A DNA stretch of 9,259 nucleotides, from assembly GCA_016180665.1 (NCBI GenBank), contig JACPAS010000069.1, forward strand, positions 1 to 9,259, given 5' to 3'. The translations under genes and the position numbers were made by a program. The stretch is from Microcaldota archaeon (GTDB lineage Archaea; Micrarchaeota; Micrarchaeia; Anstonellales; Bilamarchaeaceae). Below the pieces are notes generated by a model. It was not told the origin of the DNA, ran no database searches, and saw only the letters and a program-made list of their open reading frames with translations. Below, in pieces: positions 5,724 through 9,259 of the stretch. The first letter of the stretch is position 1; every line of letters begins with the position of its first letter.

Positions 5724-6474
5724 TACTCAATGCTCCGACTAACCAGCAGTAATAAGCAAACAAATAGAACTTTTTATCTTCAATAATTTTCATCAAATAT
5801 TTAATTGTCAAATAACCAACAACCCCGGAGATCAAAATCCCAACAAACCCATTCACTGGATCAATATCTAAAATAACACTCCTGGCGTCAAGCATAAATG
5901 CACCAATTATTGCAGGAATGCTCATTAGAAAAGAGAATGTTGCAGCTTTTCTCCTATTCAATCCAAGTAATAATCCTGCCCCTATTGTTGAACCGCTTCT
6001 GGATATTCCAGGTGCAACAGCAATTCCCTGCGCAATTCCAATCAACAATGCCTTTTTATTATCTAATTTTTGATCATTTTTCTTTACATTCTTAGTCAAA
6101 TACAGAATTACTCCGGTAATTAGGAAGGCAATTCCCAAATATAAAATATTATGAAAAATCGTTTCGAAGAATTTCCTGAAAACCAGCCCAATAACTGCTG
6201 TTGGTATTGAAGCTACTCCAATGAAAACTGCAAGTTTAAACTCTTCTGAATTCCACTTTAGAAAGAAAATTGCCTTCGCTATCTCTAATAGTTCCTTCCA
6301 GAAGTAAATGAAGACGGCTAGTAAAGTTCCAATATGCAACAAAATATCAAAAGCAATTGGCGCATCTATCCCAAGAATATTCTGAATTAATGCTAGATGA
6401 CCTGAACTAGAAATAGGCAGCCATTCAGTTATTCCCTGAATTATGGCTAATAGTATTGCTTCAGATAAATCCAT
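5698..6474 (-). CDS. uppP: Undecaprenyl-diphosphatase family (UppP/BacA) polyisoprenyl-diphosphate phosphatase
   Basis: This integral membrane phosphatase removes one phosphate from a polyisoprenyl diphosphate to recycle or produce the lipid carrier. In bacteria the substrate is undecaprenyl diphosphate; in an archaeon the carrier is probably a dolichol-type lipid used for glycan assembly, which is inference. The 258 residues match the family length. Motif 1 is QGITEWLPISSSGH (13-26), with Q13/E17 and H26. Motif 2 is PGISRSGST (155-163), with the catalytic-site R159. About seven or eight hydrophobic helices alternate with short loops. A TATA-like TATTTAAA lies 24-31 bases upstream of the ATG, so the transcript is probably leaderless. 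Its last 26 bases overlap the end of the opposite-strand gene. Identification is firm. Confidence 0.94.
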   Translation of the reverse strand: MDLSEAILLAIIQGITEWLPISSSGHLALIQNILGIDAPIAFDILLHIGTLLAVFIYFWKELLEIAKAIFFLKWNSEEFKLAVFIGVASIPTAVIGLVFRKFFETIFHNILYLGIAFLITGVILYLTKNVKKNDQKLDNKKALLIGIAQGIAVAPGISRSGSTIGAGLLLGLNRRKAATFSFLMSIPAIIGAFMLDARSVILDIDPVNGFVGILISGVVGYLTIKYLMKIIEDKKFYLFAYYCWLVGALSIIYALSFL

Positions 6475-6497
6475 AGCTATTAATTTTCATTTACCTT

Positions 6498-6505
6498 TTA
6501 AATAC
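6498..6505 (-). promoter_or_regulatory. TATA box of uppP
   Basis: On the minus strand TATTTAAA lies 24-31 bases before the uppP ATG, with no Shine-Dalgarno sequence between. This is standard spacing for a leaderless archaeal transcript. Confidence 0.55.
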
Positions 6506-6582
6506 CTTTGATAAAAACTCTAAAGATATGGCTAGTGCACCTTTAGCATACTAAAAATACACTGGCAAACCCCCCTCCTAAT

Positions 6583-6592
6583 CTTTATATAT
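6583..6592 (+). promoter_or_regulatory. TATA box for the structured leader and nre
   Basis: CTTTATATAT is the strongest TATA match in the spacer between uppP and nre. Normal spacing puts transcription start near 6614-6618, about 100 bases before the nre ATG and just before a long-range stem that begins at 6620. Confidence 0.6.
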
Positions 6593-6619
6593 CTCAAATT
6601 CGATTCCATAGCCATTCAA

Positions 6620-6696
6620 CTAAATAATCCGGATTTGTGTAATTACAATAGATGCATCAGTAGTCTACCAGTAATTCTTGGGTCGGAATTATTTAG
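6620..6696 (+). ncRNA. Structured 5' leader (or small RNA) before nre
   Basis: CTAAATAATCCG (6620-6631) pairs with CGGAATTATTTAG (6684-6696), giving 12 pairs with one bulged A. Inside it AATTAC (6641-6646) pairs with GTAATT (6671-6676), and TAGA (6649-6652) with TCTA (6664-6667), so the helices nest. The stem starts within a few bases of the predicted transcription start and ends three bases before the nre Shine-Dalgarno. It could be a regulatory leader, a separately processed RNA, or a chance fold in A/T-rich DNA; it matches no RNA family I know. Confidence 0.45.
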
Positions 6697-6698
6697 TC

Positions 6699-6705
6699 AG
6701 GTGGG
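6699..6705 (+). promoter_or_regulatory. Shine-Dalgarno of nre
   Basis: AGGTGGG ends eight bases before the ATG at 6714 and matches the archaeal 16S 3' end. It supports this start and shows that nre, unlike most genes here, is translated from a leadered message. Confidence 0.6.
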
Positions 6706-6713
6706 TATGATTC

Positions 6714-7892
6714 ATGGTCGAAGTAAATTTCCGCAAGCTCCATTCTTCTTTAATGCCAAAAATTAAGCAGGATGTTTTTGGCCCAAGTTCTCAGATCTTT
6801 GTGGGCTCCCAAAATTACCCCAATCTAGCAATTGGCCCTTTAGTTTCGATTGATGAAGTTCCATTAACAGGTGCTGAACTTTATGATTTAGATTACCTCT
6901 CAATAATAGAAAGAAGTGCTTCATTAGTGCGCGGAAAAAGAACGACATATGTAAGCCAAAGAATTGAAGAGAAAATGAAGGAAGTTTCTTTGAGCGAAGC
7001 TTCAGTAGACGTTGAAATGCATCTAAAAAAACCACCAATTTTAGGTTTAAACTTCTCACAAATTACCAGTCCACTCGGTGCTTCTGGCCAGATTGAAAAA
7101 TACAATCTTGCAGGAAATCCAAAAATCCCAAAAAAGGTTGATTCAATTCTGGATGAAAATCTAAAATCTGCTGAAGCTATTGCAGAGCTTGCCCATCACG
7201 GCCTAAGTAACTACTATCTTATGAGCATGCTTAGTATAGGAGTTTTAGGGAAGCAGGAAAACAGAAAACTAGTCCCAACTCGCTGGTCAATAACTGCTAC
7301 AGACGATACTCTGGGAAAACAGATGATGGTTGAACTAAGAGATTATTCTGATATAAATGAAATTCTACTTTTTGAAAATACTTTTCTGCATAACCGCTAC
7401 CACATACTTTTACTTCCAGGAAGATGGGAATTTGAGAATTTTGAATCATGGCAATCGCCCCCCCTTGCAGTGAACGATTCTTGCATGCTTACAGCATGCA
7501 AGGGTTCGGATTGCAAGATCAGTTCTGTAAATAGTCAATCGCAGGAATGGAATGTAAGCGAAGAGTATGAAAGACATGAAGGAAGAAGTGATTATGCAAA
7601 AGAGCAAGTAGGCGGATATTATGCGTCAAGATATTCGGTTTTGGAATATTTGACTCATGTTAGAAAACAGGCAAGAGTAGTCATTTTTAGAGAAATTGAT
7701 GATGAGTATAACATTCCAGTAGGCGTTTGGCAAGTCCGCGAAGGAGTAAAACATGCATTCGATTCTCCACCACTTAAATTTAATTCAAGAGAAGAAGTTT
7801 ATTCTTATCTTTCAACTAAACTAAAAGTTCCAGTTAAAAAATATCAACAATTAAGCAGAGTTCTAAGACAAACAAGGTTGTTGGACTTTTAA
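6714..7892 (+). CDS. nreA: Nre-family archaeal DNA repair protein with a C-terminal PCNA-binding motif
   Basis: Nre proteins are an archaeal family implicated in DNA repair through binding to the sliding clamp PCNA. The 392 residues carry the family hallmarks: VFGPSSQIFVGSQNYPNLAIGPL near the N terminus, LGLNFSQITSPLGASGQIEKYN (about 111-132), LSIGVLGKQENRKLVPTRWSITATDDTLGKQ (about 173-203), and GGYYASRYSVLEYL. The last residues, QTRLLDF (386-392), fit the PIP-box pattern QxxLxxF. The N-terminal cysteine (zinc) motif I recall in many Nre proteins is absent. Instead, a variable region between ESWQSPP and EEYERHEGRSDYA appears longer than usual and holds three cysteines spaced C-x4-C-x4-C (257, 262, 267). 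The symbol is given by family; the exact subgroup is not certain. Confidence 0.85.
   Translation: MVEVNFRKLHSSLMPKIKQDVFGPSSQIFVGSQNYPNLAIGPLVSIDEVPLTGAELYDLDYLSIIERSASLVRGKRTTYVSQRIEEKMKEVSLSEASVDVEMHLKKPPILGLNFSQITSPLGASGQIEKYNLAGNPKIPKKVDSILDENLKSAEAIAELAHHGLSNYYLMSMLSIGVLGKQENRKLVPTRWSITATDDTLGKQMMVELRDYSDINEILLFENTFLHNRYHILLLPGRWEFENFESWQSPPLAVNDSCMLTACKGSDCKISSVNSQSQEWNVSEEYERHEGRSDYAKEQVGGYYASRYSVLEYLTHVRKQARVVIFREIDDEYNIPVGVWQVREGVKHAFDSPPLKFNSREEVYSYLSTKLKVPVKKYQQLSRVLRQTRLLDF
7480..7502. repeat. Perfect inverted repeat inside nre
   Basis: CTTGCATGC (7480-7488) pairs with GCATGCAAG (7494-7502) around TTACA. It lies in the cysteine-bearing variable segment of nre, just after a run of seven Cs (7458-7464). 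Confidence 0.6.
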
Positions 7893-7893
7893 G

Positions 7894-8394
7894 CTAGATG
7901 GTGGGCGCCCTCTCCAAATTTCTTTCCATAATAGTTCTTGCATATTCATGAAACTCTTTTCCGTTTGTGCTTGCACATAACTCCTTCAGGATATGAACTC
8001 TAAACCCAAGATCAAAAGCTTCAAAAGCAGAAGATAGAACACAAGCTTCAGAATCAGTTCCGCACAAATAGACCTCTTCAACTTTATTTTTCTTCAAAAA
8101 CTTTTTCAATTCTTCTGATTTGAAAGCTGAAAGTGTATCCTTAGTAAACGTATTCTTCTTTTTTACATAGTTAACTAATGCAGAGTGAATATCGATTGCA
8201 GGAGAAGAATTGCATTTCTCCCAACCAAGCATTTTTGCGAAATTTGATTTTGAATGGTTTACAAATTGTGTGAATAGAATATAATCAAATTTATTAGATC
8301 CAATAAATCTCGCAATCTTCTCCGGCAAGTGCTCTGTATTCCTGTTTATAAAGTAATTTTGGACATCAATCACAATAAGTGCTATTTTTGACAT
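7894..8394 (-). CDS. Isochorismatase-family cysteine hydrolase (nicotinamidase-like)
   Basis: The 166 residues show the full alpha/beta hydrolase fold of the isochorismatase superfamily. The catalytic triad is visible: D10 in ALIVIDVQNYF, K85 in NTFTKDTLSAF, and the nucleophile C118 in CGTDSEACVLSSAFEA. The members best known are nicotinamidases, which turn nicotinamide into nicotinate for NAD salvage, but the family also includes other amidases, and nicotinamidase metal ligands of the DxH form are not obvious here. I therefore leave the substrate open. The gene converges on nre with only one base between the stop codons. A TTTAAA at 8419-8424 lies 25-30 bases before the ATG as a probable TATA box, and GGTGGG (minus strand, 8404-8409) is a possible, rather distant, Shine-Dalgarno. 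Confidence 0.85.
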   Translation of the reverse strand: MSKIALIVIDVQNYFINRNTEHLPEKIARFIGSNKFDYILFTQFVNHSKSNFAKMLGWEKCNSSPAIDIHSALVNYVKKKNTFTKDTLSAFKSEELKKFLKKNKVEEVYLCGTDSEACVLSSAFEAFDLGFRVHILKELCASTNGKEFHEYARTIMERNLERAPTI

Positions 8395-8418
8395 AAATCT
8401 ATTCCCACCACAATAAAA

Positions 8419-8424
8419 TTTAAA
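8419..8424. promoter_or_regulatory. Shared TATA-like element between the hydrolase gene and tRNA-Gly
   Basis: The palindromic TTTAAA is 25-30 bases from the hydrolase ATG on one side and 29-34 bases from the tRNA-Gly 5' end on the other. It could serve either or both. A second A/T box, TATATTTA (8433-8440), is too close to the tRNA to be its TATA box by normal spacing. Confidence 0.4.
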
Positions 8425-8452
8425 CCAATCGCTATATTTATTTAATCCTAAT

Positions 8453-8604
8453 GCGACTGTAGTCTAGAAGTTTTTTGTTCTTATAAAAACTAAGGGCAAA
8501 AAATTTGGAAAAAACCATGAGATGTTTCTTTAATCTTTTGTTGGACAGTGGTAGGATTCGAGATTGCCAATCTCGTGACCCGGGTTCGAACCCCGGCGGT
8601 CGCA
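8453..8604 (+). tRNA. tRNA-Gly(GCC) with an intron in the D loop
   Basis: Exon 1 (8453-8467) is the acceptor strand GCGACTG, TA, and GTCTAG. Exon 2 (8549-8604) starts TGGTAGGAT and holds the anticodon arm CGAGA-TTGCCAA-TCTCG (8559-8575), a four-base variable loop, and the T arm CCGGG-TTCGAAC-CCCGG (8580-8596). It ends with the acceptor strand CGGTCGC (8597-8603) and A at 8604. All seven acceptor pairs form, one of them T.G. The D stem GTCT (8462-8465) pairs with GGAT (8554-8557) only once the intron is removed. The spliced product is 71 nt with D loop AGTGGTA, a normal tRNA-Gly. CCA is not encoded, and a T run at 8613-8617 may terminate it. A scan expecting introns only at 37/38 would see a 5'-truncated tRNA. 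Confidence 0.9.
8468..8548 (+). other. Non-canonical tRNA-Gly intron at position 15/16, 81 nt
   Basis: Exon GTCT (8462-8465) pairs with intron GGAC (8543-8546). The bulges are AGA (8466-8468) and AGT (8547-8549), a 3-4-3 bulge-helix-bulge cut after the second base of each bulge. The flanking outer and inner helices are weak, so this is a relaxed motif. From its first base the intron aligns without gaps to the tRNA-Val intron at 3086: 39 of 54 bases match, including TGGAAAAAACCAT (8506-8518). Confidence 0.82.
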
Positions 8605-8653
8605 TCAGCATATTTTTAAATCTATGTTGCCATAAATAATAACTTGTGATTGT

Positions 8654-9163
8654 ATGATTAGAGAAGATCAGCACCGGCTAAATAGGTTTCTTGAGTCTAC
8701 TCATAGAAAAGCCGTAGATTTATGGAGCGACAAAATATTCCATCGTTTATCTAGTGAAGATTTGGCTGTTCCCAATAAATTTGTAGGTTTTGTGAAGGCT
8801 GGGCAAAGACTCCCAGAAAAAGTATCAGACCTAAGAAGAGCAATTAATTTTGTCCTAACATATCTTGAAAGAGCAGAACTAAACTTAGTCGGAATAAAGG
8901 TTTTACAAAGAAGCGGTTCTTCTGATACTGCTGAAGTTCAGCTTCTTCTTGCTGATCAGACAGGTTCTAAATATGTTTTAAAAATATCTTCTGCTAATTC
9001 CAGCTCTTTCAATTACATGCTTTTGCCCTTAGCAGATTTCATAGGCAGAACGCCTCTTTCAGATACGCTTACTGATAAACCCTCACCAGTTAGGGCTAGA
9101 CCAGATTCGTCAGACTCTCTGACTGCTTTGTTTGCTACTCTTGATGCTCTTAGAAGGCAATAA
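8654..9163 (+). CDS. Unrecognised 169-residue protein
   Basis: The frame is intact from ATG 8654 (MIREDQHRLNRFLES), 49 bases after the tRNA-Gly gene. I do not recognise a family. The N-terminal part is charged and helical (about 1-35 and 55-75, DLRRAINFVLTYLERAE). The middle has a probable beta-sheet region (NLVGIKVLQR, AEVQLLLADQTGSKYVLKIS, about 78-112). The C-terminal 40 residues are Ser/Pro/Asp/Arg-rich (LTDKPSPVRARPDSSDS) and probably disordered before a final short helix. No signal peptide, transmembrane segment or catalytic motif is evident. A/T-rich stretches at 8613-8624 or 8631-8640 may be the promoter, but neither is at ideal spacing. Confidence 0.65.
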   Translation: MIREDQHRLNRFLESTHRKAVDLWSDKIFHRLSSEDLAVPNKFVGFVKAGQRLPEKVSDLRRAINFVLTYLERAELNLVGIKVLQRSGSSDTAEVQLLLADQTGSKYVLKISSANSSSFNYMLLPLADFIGRTPLSDTLTDKPSPVRARPDSSDSLTALFATLDALRRQ

Positions 9164-9176
9164 TCTAGTGATCCAC

Positions 9177-9196
9177 GAAAGTTCTGCGAAACTTTC
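9177..9196. repeat. Hairpin after the last gene
   Basis: GAAAGTT (9177-9183) pairs with AACTTTC (9190-9196) around CTGCGA, 14 bases past the stop codon of the 169-residue gene. No T run follows, so it may be a message end or processing signal rather than a classical terminator. An A/T-rich TTATTTAAA near 9237-9245 could be a promoter for something beyond the window. Confidence 0.4.
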
Positions 9197-9259
9197 CCGA
9201 TTTGCTATCGTCAAAAACCGAACTCATAATAGCTAGTTATTTAAATCTAAATATCAAAC

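Noticed and set aside
6620..6696. A tRNA-sized RNA that might be another disrupted tRNA
   Set aside because: It has no T-loop consensus, no anticodon arm with T33, and its terminal stem is A/T-rich and too long for an acceptor stem.
7450..7470. Possible frameshift at the run of seven Cs in nre
   Set aside because: Conserved Nre motifs lie in the same frame on both sides, so the frame is intact.
8543..8604. A 5'-truncated tRNA-Gly pseudogene
   Set aside because: The missing acceptor and D strands are present at 8453-8467 with full pairing, and a bulge-helix-bulge joins them, so the gene is intron-split and not truncated.
8438..8674. Minus-strand open frame containing RPPGFEPGSRDWQSRILPL
   Set aside because: This is the well-known false protein produced by translating the complement of a tRNA T arm and anticodon arm. 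It lies over the tRNA-Gly gene.
1..9259. CRISPR array or defence island around TnpB
   Set aside because: No spaced direct repeats, no cas genes and no toxin-antitoxin or restriction genes are visible; the neighbours are mostly housekeeping or unrecognised.

Overview
The window looks archaeal. It is AT-rich and gene-dense. Most genes have a TATA-like box about 22-31 bases before their start codon and no room for a leader, which suggests leaderless transcripts. It carries archaeal families (PurP, the Nre repair protein with a C-terminal PCNA-binding motif) and two tRNA genes interrupted by bulge-helix-bulge introns. The small genes, the unrecognised proteins and the tRNA introns outside the anticodon loop would suit a DPANN-type lineage, but the sequence alone does not settle this.

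Layout. 1-254 (minus) is the start of an unrecognised gene running off the left edge. 477-1526 is purP. 1551-about 2990 is an IS200/IS605-type element holding only tnpB, with end hairpins and a probable guide-RNA scaffold after the gene. 3019-3203 is tRNA-Val(GAC) with one canonical intron and a probable second intron in the D arm. 3313-4227 (minus) is a two-gene operon of unrecognised paralogues. 4329-5318 is an unrecognised 329-residue protein, and 5379-5723 a small two-helix membrane protein. 5698-6474 (minus) is uppP. 6620-6696 is a structured leader before nre (6714-7892). 7894-8394 (minus) is an isochorismatase-family hydrolase. 8453-8604 is tRNA-Gly(GCC), split in its D loop by an intron. 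8654-9163 is an unrecognised 169-residue protein.

The main result is that the two tRNA introns are related. The 82-nt Val intron (position 37/38) and the 81-nt Gly intron (position 15/16) align without gaps from their first base: 39 of the first 54 bases match by hand count, including an identical 13-base block at the same offset. Their 3' ends differ, and each end is complementary to its own host exon. This suggests an intron that moved between tRNA genes and between positions.

The second result is TnpB. Its first and third RuvC aspartates (D187, D358) and zinc ribbon are present, but the expected RuvC-II glutamate is glycine (G277). It is either nuclease-inactive or uses a relocated acidic residue. 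Its right end lies about 30 bases from the tRNA-Val gene.
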